A stretch of 17,553 nucleotides of DNA from an uncultured Eubacteriales bacterium (lineage in GTDB: Bacteria; Bacillota; Clostridia; Oscillospirales; Oscillospiraceae): positions 1 to 17,553 of the forward strand of contig URST01000047.1 of assembly GCA_900550585.1 (NCBI GenBank). The letters are read 5' to 3'. The translations under genes were made by a program, and so were the position numbers. This document shows positions 1 through 6,793 of the stretch, in pieces. Each line of letters starts with the position of its first letter. Within the stretch, counting starts at the first letter, position 1. Under the pieces are notes generated by a model, which saw only the letters and a program-made list of their open reading frames with translations, did no database searches and was not told where the DNA came from.

Positions 1-89
1 GGGACGCCAAGAAGGACGGGCTGATCGATCAGTTTTTCTACGGCTCCATGCCTGCTGAGTACCTGATGGATCAGGTCTACGCCATGTGA
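1..89 (+). CDS. 3' end of an unidentified gene (partial)
   Basis: A reading frame open from the window edge (first full codon at 3) ends at TGA 87-89. It encodes 28 C-terminal residues that finish with Y-L-M-D-Q-V-Y-A-M. Codon use is GC-rich like the genes downstream, and it is followed by a non-coding gap before a well-placed ribosome binding site, which supports it as a real gene end. The fragment is too short to assign a family. It lies on the same strand 129 bases before the DUF4428 gene and could be another member of the same zinc-ribbon cluster, but nothing in the visible part proves that. Confidence 0.55.
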   Translation, partial: DAKKDGLIDQFFYGSMPAEYLMDQVYAM

Positions 90-146
90 CGGAGGCAGCG
101 CGGCCAAACCATAACGGGAATAACCCCAACACGGGAGATTCAACAG

Positions 147-183
147 GGAACCATAGAAACCATCAAAACCATAGGAACCTGCC
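147..183 (+). repeat. short 9-base direct repeats upstream of the DUF4428 gene
   Basis: The core AACCAT occurs at 149, 158 and 167, exactly nine bases apart, and a degenerate fourth unit (GAACCTGCC) follows at 175. A further AACCATA stands alone at 107. The repeats lie in the leader of the gene starting at 219. They could be an operator array, or simply slippage in an unconstrained leader. No clear promoter could be placed beside them. Confidence 0.45.
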
Positions 184-218
184 GGGGGACCGGCACCGAC
201 TGAAAGGAGAAATGGATC

Positions 219-971
219 ATGGCGAACAAGTGTGGAATTTGCGGAGCGGACATCAACCTGATGCAGACCCAGAAGCTGGCGGACGGCAACTGCATCTGCC
301 GCAAGAATTGCAGGAGCAGGGGCTTCAAGGTGTACGACTATGTGCATGGCAACCTGCCCGGCGTGAAGGCGCATCTGGCACAGGTGGAGCGGGGGACGAA
401 GTTGTGGGAGCACTACTTTGTGCCGCGGCTGAAGACCAAGGATAAGAACCAGAAGCTGACACGCTTCGGCGCGCACCTGTATGTGGCGGAGGACATCGGA
501 CTGGTGGCCTTTACGCAGGTGGACTACAAGATCCTGATATTCGGCAAGACCACCCGCGCCTGTGTGTACCGCATCGCCGATCTGCGGAACTATAAGTATG
601 AGGAACAGATGGTGAAGAACGGCGATAAGACGGAGAAGAAGTCCACCGTGCGGCTGGTGTTCATCAACACCGAGGGCATGAACGCCTTCAACCTTGAGGT
701 GAACAACTTCAAGGAGTATGAAAAGCTCAGCAAGTATTTCGACACGCTGTTCGGCGTGCAGAAGACGCTGGGCAACGCCGCCAACACGTGGAAGCAGCAG
801 ATGACCGCCATCAAGGATATGGCCTCGGGGCTCAGCGCAGCCATGCGGGGCGAGGAGGACGCCGGGGAGAAGGCGGCCGCCGCCATCAACTCGCTGGACG
901 CGGCGGTCTACGGCGACCGCAGCGAGTGGATCCGCCGGGCAGACGCGGCCCTTGCCGCGTTTAACGGATAA
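219..971 (+). CDS. DUF4428 zinc-ribbon protein
   Basis: This 250-residue cytoplasmic protein begins with a compact zinc-binding module. Cys5 and Cys8 sit in a CGICG knuckle, and a second cluster (Cys25, Cys27, Cys31) follows the LADG signature. This arrangement matches the DUF4428 family. Residues about 60-185 alternate strand and turn and may form a PH-like fold, which is my inference. The last 65 residues are alanine-rich and helical. No signal peptide or membrane segment is visible. The start is set by AAAGGAGA at 203-210. The stop is 22 bases before the surface-protein gene, so the two may be co-transcribed. DUF4428 proteins are often found near SPFH and other zinc-ribbon genes in Firmicutes, consistent with the locus downstream. 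The biochemical role is unknown. Confidence 0.85.
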   Translation: MANKCGICGADINLMQTQKLADGNCICRKNCRSRGFKVYDYVHGNLPGVKAHLAQVERGTKLWEHYFVPRLKTKDKNQKLTRFGAHLYVAEDIGLVAFTQVDYKILIFGKTTRACVYRIADLRNYKYEEQMVKNGDKTEKKSTVRLVFINTEGMNAFNLEVNNFKEYEKLSKYFDTLFGVQKTLGNAANTWKQQMTAIKDMASGLSAAMRGEEDAGEKAAAAINSLDAAVYGDRSEWIRRADAALAAFNG

Positions 972-993
972 AAGTATTTAGGAGGCAGAAATC

Positions 994-2484
994 ATGAAAA
1001 AGCAGTGGCTCAGCATGATATTGGTTCTCTGCATGGTGCTGTGCATGGCGCCCGCCACGGCGCGAGCAGCAGAGGGTGAAACGGGTACGCTGAGAGTTAT
1101 CACGAAGGTGATCGGCCTGCCTGATAGCGTCAGCGCGGAAGGAAAGACGTTTACCTTCAAGGTTGGTATGAAATTACCGGGTGGGATCGCATATCTGTCT
1201 ACGCCCCTGGTCATCACCATCGGAGCGGATGGGAGAACCGGTGAAGGCTTGATGGAGGTTACCAGTGGGTACCAGTATCTCGTGGTGGAAACCGCACATG
1301 ATGACATAGACGACTATCGGTGGGATTATGTGACGTACCCCGGCGGAGGTTACAACGAAAGCAAGATGGTGCAGGTGGATGCAAATACTGTATCTGTACC
1401 GATTTACGTGAACAACGGCTTTGAAGAATTGGCAAATTCAACGATCACCTCACTGCCTCTGACGGTTGCCGGGTATGCACTGGATGCAGATGTATCCGCT
1501 GTCACGGTCACGAAAATGGAGACGGGGATTGATATCCAATCATCTAAAATCAAACAGTATAATGATGCTGCGGGCAGTTGGGATGATCTGACTTCCGGGA
1601 CTTTTCAGGCCGATACGAAGTATGCGATCGAGATATTCCTCGGCAGAGTTACAGGGTGCGATTCCACCGGGCTTACAAAGGATAAGGTGACCGTAAACGG
1701 GAAAGAGGCAAGCGAATTTGAGAATCCATCGACTCAACCTGGCGTCGATATGCGGGTATTCCACGAGCTTGAGGTGCTGAAGGTCGTCAAGACGGTGGAA
1801 CGCATCGAGATCACAAAACAGCCTACCAAGACCGAGTACATGGCCGGCGACAAGTTCGACCCGACGGGCATGGTGGTCACTGCGGTTTACGAAGATGGTA
1901 CCAGCGAACCCATTACCAACTACATCATATTCCGCGGGGATAAGCTCGTTCAGGGGCAGGCGGATGTGACGATCCAGTATGACGATGGCAGCGCCAATAG
2001 CGGTATCAAGGTCGATCAGAAGATCACCGTGGGGCGGTATGAGGGTCCTCACACCCATACCTGCGCCGGCAGCAAGTGGTACGCGGACGCGACGAGCCAT
2101 TGGCATCAGTGCACCGATACGGACTGCCCGGATCCGAGCGGCAGCACAACGGATCTGAAGCCCCACACCTTCGTGTGGAAGGTAGACAAGGCGGCCACCG
2201 CCACTGAAACCGGATCGAAGCACGAGGAGTGTACCGTCTGCGGCTTTGAGCGCAGCGAGAATACGGTGATCCCCGTGCTGCCCAGCGGCGGTACGACCGA
2301 GCCCGGCAACAAGCCCGGCAGCGGCACGACCGAGCCCGACGGCACGACTACGCCCGGTACGACGGGCGCAGCCAAATCCCCCAAGACGGGCGATGCGGGT
2401 ATCGCGCTGTATGCAGGACTGTCCCTGCTGGCGCTGAGCGGCAGCGGATGGGTCGTTGGCAAAAAGCGCAGAGGAGAGAAGTAA
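994..2484 (+). CDS. Sortase-anchored surface protein with Ig-like domain
   Basis: This 496-residue secreted protein has a signal peptide (residues 1 to about 25, cleavage near ARA-AE). Residues 30-147 contain a TFTFKV motif and resemble pilin or Cna-type stalk domains. Residues 150-265 form a second beta-rich domain with a VTVNGKEA motif. An Ig-like domain spans about 268-347. A His/Cys-rich module (352-425), of a kind common in clostridial surface proteins, follows. A Gly/Thr/Pro spacer leads to the sorting signal: SPKTGD at 462-467, a hydrophobic segment, then a KKRRGEK tail. The SD site GGAGGC at 981-986 fixes the start. Residues about 120-240 are encoded by DNA poorer in GC than the neighbouring genes. 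Likely cell-wall anchored adhesin or stalk; the ligand is unknown. Confidence 0.87.
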   Translation: MKKQWLSMILVLCMVLCMAPATARAAEGETGTLRVITKVIGLPDSVSAEGKTFTFKVGMKLPGGIAYLSTPLVITIGADGRTGEGLMEVTSGYQYLVVETAHDDIDDYRWDYVTYPGGGYNESKMVQVDANTVSVPIYVNNGFEELANSTITSLPLTVAGYALDADVSAVTVTKMETGIDIQSSKIKQYNDAAGSWDDLTSGTFQADTKYAIEIFLGRVTGCDSTGLTKDKVTVNGKEASEFENPSTQPGVDMRVFHELEVLKVVKTVERIEITKQPTKTEYMAGDKFDPTGMVVTAVYEDGTSEPITNYIIFRGDKLVQGQADVTIQYDDGSANSGIKVDQKITVGRYEGPHTHTCAGSKWYADATSHWHQCTDTDCPDPSGSTTDLKPHTFVWKVDKAATATETGSKHEECTVCGFERSENTVIPVLPSGGTTEPGNKPGSGTTEPDGTTTPGTTGAAKSPKTGDAGIALYAGLSLLALSGSGWVVGKKRRGEK

Positions 2485-2496
2485 AATTCGCCTTCC

Positions 2497-2531
2497 GCAG
2501 GCGGCAGGGATCGTTTCGCCCTGCCGCCTGC
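2497..2531 (+). terminator. Perfect 13-bp hairpin after the surface-protein gene
   Basis: GCAGGCGGCAGGG (2497-2509) pairs exactly with 2519-2531 across a nine-base loop, starting 12 bases after the stop codon. No T-run follows on the plus strand, so it is not a textbook intrinsic terminator. It could stabilise the mRNA 3' end or act with a termination factor. Confidence 0.55.
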
Positions 2532-2620
2532 AGAGATGGTGCGCCGGGTGTGCTTTGACGGCGCAGGCGGCCGGGACACCTTATTCCGCGGTATTTTTCA
2601 CGAAAGGGTGAGACTCTAAC

Positions 2621-3946
2621 ATGAAAAGAAGAATCGTTTTGTGTCTGTTGGCGCTGGCGCTCCTGCTGGTAACAGGATGCACGCAGGAAAAGGAAGCGGA
2701 ACCACTGACCGTAACGCTGTGGCACGTCTATGGCGGCGAGGTGGATTCCCCGCTGAACGGCCTGATCGAGCGGTTCAACAGCACCGTGGGCGCAAAGCAG
2801 AACATCCGCGTGAAGGTGGAGCTGGTCAGCAACAGCGGCATTATTCATAAAAGCGTGCTGGCCGCCGCCAACAGCGACCCGGGCGCACCGTCGCTGCCGG
2901 ATATGTTCGTATCCTATCCCAAGACGGTGCTGGCTCTGCCGGATCAGAGCATATTGGTGGACTATCGGGATTATTTCAGCGAGGAGGAGATGGCGGCGTT
3001 TATCCCTGCCTTTCGTGAGGAGGGGATGATCGGCGGGCGGCAGGCGATTTTGCCCCTTGCCAAATCCACGGAGGTGCTGTTTGTCAACCGGACGCTGTTT
3101 GACCGGTGGGCAGCCCAGTCCGGCGCCAGCTATGACGATTTGACTACATGGGAGGGCGTTTACGCGCTGGCAGAGCAGTACGCCGCGGATACCGGCAAAT
3201 GCTTCTTTGTCCACGATTACCACTTCAATTATTTTCAGGTGGGCGTGGAGTCTCTGGGCGAGGACTTTTTTCAGAATGACGGCGTCAGGTTTGGCCCTGG
3301 ATTCGAACGGGCCTGGGAGCCGTATGCCCGGGCAGGTCTGACAGGCGGTTTGTGGCTGTACGACGGGTACGCCACGGAACCGCTTCGCACCGGAGATGTG
3401 GTGGTATCTGTGGCATCTTCCGCCAGCGTGCTCTACTATTCCGACACGGTGACGTATCCGGACAACACCTCGGAAAAGGTGACGATCACCTCCATGCCCT
3501 GCCCAGTGTTTGAAGGGGGCGACAAGCTGGTGATGCAGCGCGGCGTGGGAATGTGTACCGTGAAGTCTACCCCGGAACGGGAGCAGGCGTGCATCACGTT
3601 CCTTAAATGGCTGACCGAGCCGGCGTGCAACGTGGAATTCGTCACCAGCCTGGGCTACATGCCGGTGACGCAGGAGGCATTTGAGAAATATCTGCCCGAT
3701 GCCGTGGAAAAATTGAGCGATCCACTGTATGTGTCGCTTTATGAGACATATCTGCAAACGCAGGAGGCGTATACCTTCTACTACCCGCCGCAGATGGAGA
3801 ATTATCTGGATCTGGAGACGCGGTTTGAGAATCTGGCACGGCTGAAGCTGACGGCAGGCCGGACACAGTATCTGGAGGGCAGCAATACGCTGGACGCCCT
3901 GATCTGGGAGACTTTAGAGGGTTTTAAGCTGGATTACGGCACATGA
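2621..3946 (+). CDS. Extracellular solute-binding lipoprotein
   Basis: This 441-residue protein has a lipoprotein signal ending in VTGC (lipidated Cys20), a charged linker, then the opening TVTLWHVYGG, typical of family 1 (sugar-type) ABC solute-binding proteins. Length and overall pattern fit that family, including a late motif in which a short run precedes FLKWLTEP (about residues 327-334) near the hinge helices. It should bind a small ligand outside the membrane. The ligand cannot be read from the sequence. No permease or ATPase gene follows. Instead, 13 bases downstream begins a membrane regulator, so this protein may serve as a sensor subunit rather than a transporter subunit (inference). 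The start is supported by AAAGGGTGAG at 2603-2612. Confidence 0.88.
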   Translation: MKRRIVLCLLALALLLVTGCTQEKEAEPLTVTLWHVYGGEVDSPLNGLIERFNSTVGAKQNIRVKVELVSNSGIIHKSVLAAANSDPGAPSLPDMFVSYPKTVLALPDQSILVDYRDYFSEEEMAAFIPAFREEGMIGGRQAILPLAKSTEVLFVNRTLFDRWAAQSGASYDDLTTWEGVYALAEQYAADTGKCFFVHDYHFNYFQVGVESLGEDFFQNDGVRFGPGFERAWEPYARAGLTGGLWLYDGYATEPLRTGDVVVSVASSASVLYYSDTVTYPDNTSEKVTITSMPCPVFEGGDKLVMQRGVGMCTVKSTPEREQACITFLKWLTEPACNVEFVTSLGYMPVTQEAFEKYLPDAVEKLSDPLYVSLYETYLQTQEAYTFYYPPQMENYLDLETRFENLARLKLTAGRTQYLEGSNTLDALIWETLEGFKLDYGT

Positions 3947-3959
3947 AAGAGGAAGGCAC

Positions 3960-5516
3960 ATGCGATCGATTCGGAATGCGATTCAAAATTCGTATGCAGC
4001 CAGCCGCAGTATGGCTGTGCGGCTGGTGCTGTATTGGTTCATAATGGCGCTGCTGCTGGTAGCGGCCATCCTGTCTATCCTGATGGCCACGGGCGTGCTG
4101 TCCCATCCTGCACGGCAGCTGGCCAGCGCCCTCGACATTCAGCAGAAAAATACATATGCGGCACTGGATGCGCAGATGGATGAGCTGACAGCCCACAGCG
4201 TGGCCATATCGGAAAAGCTGGGACGGGAGCTGGACACCTTCCTTGCGGCCAAGGGCATTCCCTTTGACGCGCTCAACGATGACCCGGCTACCATCGCGGA
4301 GCTGGAAAAACGGCTGTACGCGCCGCTGAGCAGTACGTTGAGCGCCGCCTCGTGCAGCGGGATATTCTTCTGCCTGAATGTGACCGCCAACACAGAGCTG
4401 CCCAACGCGGACGTACTCAGGGCGGGACTGTATCTGCGCTATACAGGGCTTCAGCCTACGGCGGCCTCGGAGCAGGATGCGGTCTGCTTTCGCGGCGCGG
4501 CAGAAGCGGCGCGGGGGTTACGGCTTCAGATGCACAACCGCTGGAATCCGGAGCTGAATACCGCGCTGATCCCCGGCAGCGAGAGAGTTTCCGCCAGCCG
4601 GGTCGAGCGTCCGGCGGAGGGCAGCCTGTGGGTAAAGCGTACAGAACTGCTGGATACATGGGAATATGTGACGCTGCTGTGCGTGCCGATCCTGGACGGC
4701 AGCGGCACCGCGCGGGGATTTTGCGGCATGGAGATCAGCGACCTCTATTTCAGCCTTTCCCACGATACCGTGTCCAGCACCTATGGCAATATGCTGACCC
4801 TGCTGGCGCCCATCGACGGCGACAAGCTCGATCTGTCGGCGGCTATGCTGGGCGCTACCAATGGCTCGCGCCTGACGGCCGAGGGTACGCTGCATATCAA
4901 GCCGGGGAAATACTATACCGTCTACGCCGATGGCAAGGAGTCCTATCTGGGGCGGCACCGGCTGCTGGACGCCGTCACCTCGGACGGCGTTCCGCTTGCT
5001 GTGGTGACGCTTGTGACAGCCAACGCCTTCCGCAGCTATGAACGCAGCTCGCGGATCGCATGGTTTTTGGGATCGGTATTCTTTTTGCTGGCAATGCTGG
5101 TTGCCGCAACCGTGCTGTCCCGCCGCTTCGTCAAGCCTATCAACGACAGCCTTGCGGCGGTCAGAGGCGGCACAACGGAGGTGGTGGCCTCCGGTATTTC
5201 GGAGATCGACGAGCTGCTGACCATGATCCGTACCCGGCCGGCGGGCGCGCTGCCGCCCGATGTGGAGGCGCGGCTGTGCGGCTTTGCGGAGAGGGCGGGT
5301 ACGCTGACCGGCATGGAACGTACCATCCTGCAATACTATATGGACGGCTATACCGTCAAGGATATTCCTGAGCTGGCACATATCAGCGCCAGCACGGTAA
5401 AGACTCATAACCGCAATCTGTACCGAAAGATGGAGGTAGATTCGTTCGATGAGCTGAAGGTGTATATTGAGCTGTTCGCCAGCTGCGGCCGCAGTGGTGA
5501 GCTGCTGAAAAGGTAA
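3960..5516 (+). CDS. Membrane sensor with LuxR-type DNA-binding tail
   Basis: This 518-residue protein has a transmembrane helix at about 22-46, an extracytoplasmic region at 47-362, a second helix at 366-386, a short HAMP-like stretch (about 387-425), and a C-terminal LuxR/GerE helix-turn-helix at about 446-505. The helix-turn-helix is recognisable from LTGMERTILQYYMDG and ISASTVKTHNRNLYRKM. The external part is long enough for a double Cache-like sensor, though I cannot prove the fold. There is no kinase or receiver domain, so it would be a one-component regulator acting from the membrane. It sits 13 bases after the solute-binding protein gene, with GGAAGG at 3951-3956 as ribosome binding site. 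It is probably activated or silenced by ligand binding outside, directly or through that lipoprotein. Confidence 0.85.
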   Translation: MRSIRNAIQNSYAASRSMAVRLVLYWFIMALLLVAAILSILMATGVLSHPARQLASALDIQQKNTYAALDAQMDELTAHSVAISEKLGRELDTFLAAKGIPFDALNDDPATIAELEKRLYAPLSSTLSAASCSGIFFCLNVTANTELPNADVLRAGLYLRYTGLQPTAASEQDAVCFRGAAEAARGLRLQMHNRWNPELNTALIPGSERVSASRVERPAEGSLWVKRTELLDTWEYVTLLCVPILDGSGTARGFCGMEISDLYFSLSHDTVSSTYGNMLTLLAPIDGDKLDLSAAMLGATNGSRLTAEGTLHIKPGKYYTVYADGKESYLGRHRLLDAVTSDGVPLAVVTLVTANAFRSYERSSRIAWFLGSVFFLLAMLVAATVLSRRFVKPINDSLAAVRGGTTEVVASGISEIDELLTMIRTRPAGALPPDVEARLCGFAERAGTLTGMERTILQYYMDGYTVKDIPELAHISASTVKTHNRNLYRKMEVDSFDELKVYIELFASCGRSGELLKR

Positions 5517-5528
5517 GAAAGACGATAG

Positions 5529-5590
5529 CAGAGTGCACAATCCAAGTTGCATTGGATTGTGCACTCTGTCTACGCCTAAGGGCGATTTTC
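5529..5590 (+). terminator. Strong hairpin and short terminator-like hairpin
   Basis: A perfect 17-bp stem (5529-5545 with 5552-5568) encloses a six-base loop, 13 bases after the regulator stop codon. Immediately after it, CGCC-TAAG-GGCG (5573-5584) is followed by ATTTTC. The pair plausibly ends the transcript of the solute-binding protein and regulator genes. The T-rich part is weak, so termination efficiency is uncertain. Confidence 0.65.
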
Positions 5591-5600
5591 ACGTTTACCG

Positions 5601-5634
5601 GCAAAATTCACCCTTGGGGTAATAGGAATTTTGC
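5601..5634 (+). other. Bulged stem-loop in the 5517-5712 intergenic region
   Basis: GCAAAATTCACCC (5601-5613) can pair with GGGT (5617-5620) and, across an AATAG bulge, with GAATTTTGC (5626-5634). An AT-rich stretch follows, including TATATA at 5656-5661, which could be a -10 element, but the best -35 candidate (TTGCGT, 5631-5636) is 19 bases away. The element may be a leader structure or protein-binding site for the genes from 5713 on. This is tentative. Confidence 0.4.
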
Positions 5635-5712
5635 GTAAAACCACATATAAGTGTGTATATAGCTGAGCGTGAGTACGGGAAAGAACTGCGACGTAAGCAA
5701 GGAGGGACTGGA

Positions 5713-6084
5713 ATGCGCCGCATCATTAAAGCGTCCATGGAGGACAGATCCTCTATGGAAAGGTTTCAGTTTTCATTGCGCTGTGCGGTATGCGGCTTCC
5801 TTTGGGAAAGTCAGCCGGTGTGCTTCTCCAAGGCGGGGATGCAGCCGGAGAGCGAAGGAAAGCGCGTGATTTTTCAGGCGCTGTACCGGCGGGAGCGAGA
5901 GGAAGCCTTCGAGTGGGCTGCCACAGAAGCACTGGAGCATTTCAGCCTGTGTCCCATTTGCAAGCGGCTGGTTTGTGACCGGTGTTTCCTGCTGGGCGAG
6001 GATATTGACCTGTGTACGGACTGTGCGGCGTTCTTACAGGAGAGCGGCGAGCCGGTAGAGAGCTCATTCGCAAAACACGGCTGA
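5713..6084 (+). CDS. Cysteine-rich zinc-binding protein (unknown function)
   Basis: This 123-residue protein carries four Cys pairs: Cys24/Cys27, Cys80/Cys83, Cys88/Cys91 and Cys101/Cys104. The last three are arranged CPICKRLVCDRC then CTDC, consistent with two bound zinc ions in a treble-clef or LIM-like fold. Between the first pair and the rest lies a charged helical stretch (about 45-78). No signal peptide or membrane helix is visible, so it should be cytoplasmic. The start at 5713 is chosen because AAGGAGGG (5699-5706) sits at ideal spacing. A GTG at 5653 would add 20 residues but lacks a ribosome binding site. The stop is 16 bases before the next gene. I recognise it only as a clostridial zinc-binding family; its partner is unknown. 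Confidence 0.8.
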   Translation: MRRIIKASMEDRSSMERFQFSLRCAVCGFLWESQPVCFSKAGMQPESEGKRVIFQALYRREREEAFEWAATEALEHFSLCPICKRLVCDRCFLLGEDIDLCTDCAAFLQESGEPVESSFAKHG

Positions 6085-6100
6085 AGTGGAGGAGCTGCCT

Positions 6101-6739
6101 ATGAAATGGAAGGGCTGGATAGGAGGTGTGCTGCTGGTCATGATGCTTTTCGGAACGCTGGGCTGCGGGAAAAAACGCGGCCCTGTAACCGGCGGTATGG
6201 TGGACGGCCCCGGCATGATGTATACGCCGGAGGATCAGAGCCCCTTTGCGGGGAAGTGGCAGAGCCGGGACGGCAGCATCGTCATGGAGGTGGAGAGCAG
6301 CGACCCGTTTGAGAGCTCCCGCATACAGCTGTTTGTGGACGGCGAGCCGGATTTCGAGTCCGATATGTGGGTGTATCAAACCGGAAGCGTGAAGCTGACG
6401 CAGGAGCACAAGAGTATTCTCATGACGGGGACGTTCAGCGGCCTGACGTTCAATCAAAAGGAAAACGCTTTCTGCATCCGGTACAGTGACGACAGCGGCT
6501 TGAAATGGCTGACGAGAGACGGCGCTGCGTGCAGCGAGGAGGATGTGAGCTTCTCTTACGAGCCGCAAACACCGCCGCCCGCGGCGTGGAGCTGTCCCGC
6601 CTGCCATGCAGAGAATGAGGGCGGCTACTGTACCAGCTGCGGCATGGAGAAGCCGCTGACCTGCCGCCGATGCGGCTGGCAGCCGGCAAACGAAAAACTC
6701 CCCGCCTACTGTCCCGAATGCGGCCTCCGCCTCAAGTGA
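6101..6739 (+). CDS. Lipoprotein with two C-terminal zinc ribbons
   Basis: This 212-residue protein starts with a lipoprotein signal peptide ending TLGC (Cys22). A beta-rich domain (about 45-150) follows; it begins AGKWQSRDGSIVMEV and resembles lipocalin-like or protein-measuring beta folds. After a Pro-rich hinge come two zinc ribbons: Cys165/Cys168 with Cys177/Cys180, and Cys188/Cys191 with Cys204/Cys207. Zinc ribbons are usually cytoplasmic, so their presence on an exported lipoprotein is unusual. The ATG at 6101 is preferred over GTG 6086 because GTGGAGGAG (6086-6094) is the ribosome binding site itself. It lies in an apparent operon with the cysteine-rich gene upstream. Function unknown. 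Confidence 0.82.
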   Translation: MKWKGWIGGVLLVMMLFGTLGCGKKRGPVTGGMVDGPGMMYTPEDQSPFAGKWQSRDGSIVMEVESSDPFESSRIQLFVDGEPDFESDMWVYQTGSVKLTQEHKSILMTGTFSGLTFNQKENAFCIRYSDDSGLKWLTRDGAACSEEDVSFSYEPQTPPPAAWSCPACHAENEGGYCTSCGMEKPLTCRRCGWQPANEKLPAYCPECGLRLK

Positions 6740-6793
6740 GACGTGCCAACATAATAAAGATAACACAGAAACACTAAAAAAACAGGAGGAGAC

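Noticed and set aside
86..445. Plus-strand open frame beginning in the leader before the DUF4428 gene
   Set aside because: It owes its His/Asn/Arg repeats to the 9-base motif, lacks a ribosome binding site and overlaps the well-supported gene at 219 in another frame.
2551..2620. Promoter for the solute-binding protein gene (TTGACG at 2555-2560)
   Set aside because: The -35-like hexamer has no convincing -10 element at 16-18 bases, so it is not listed as a feature.
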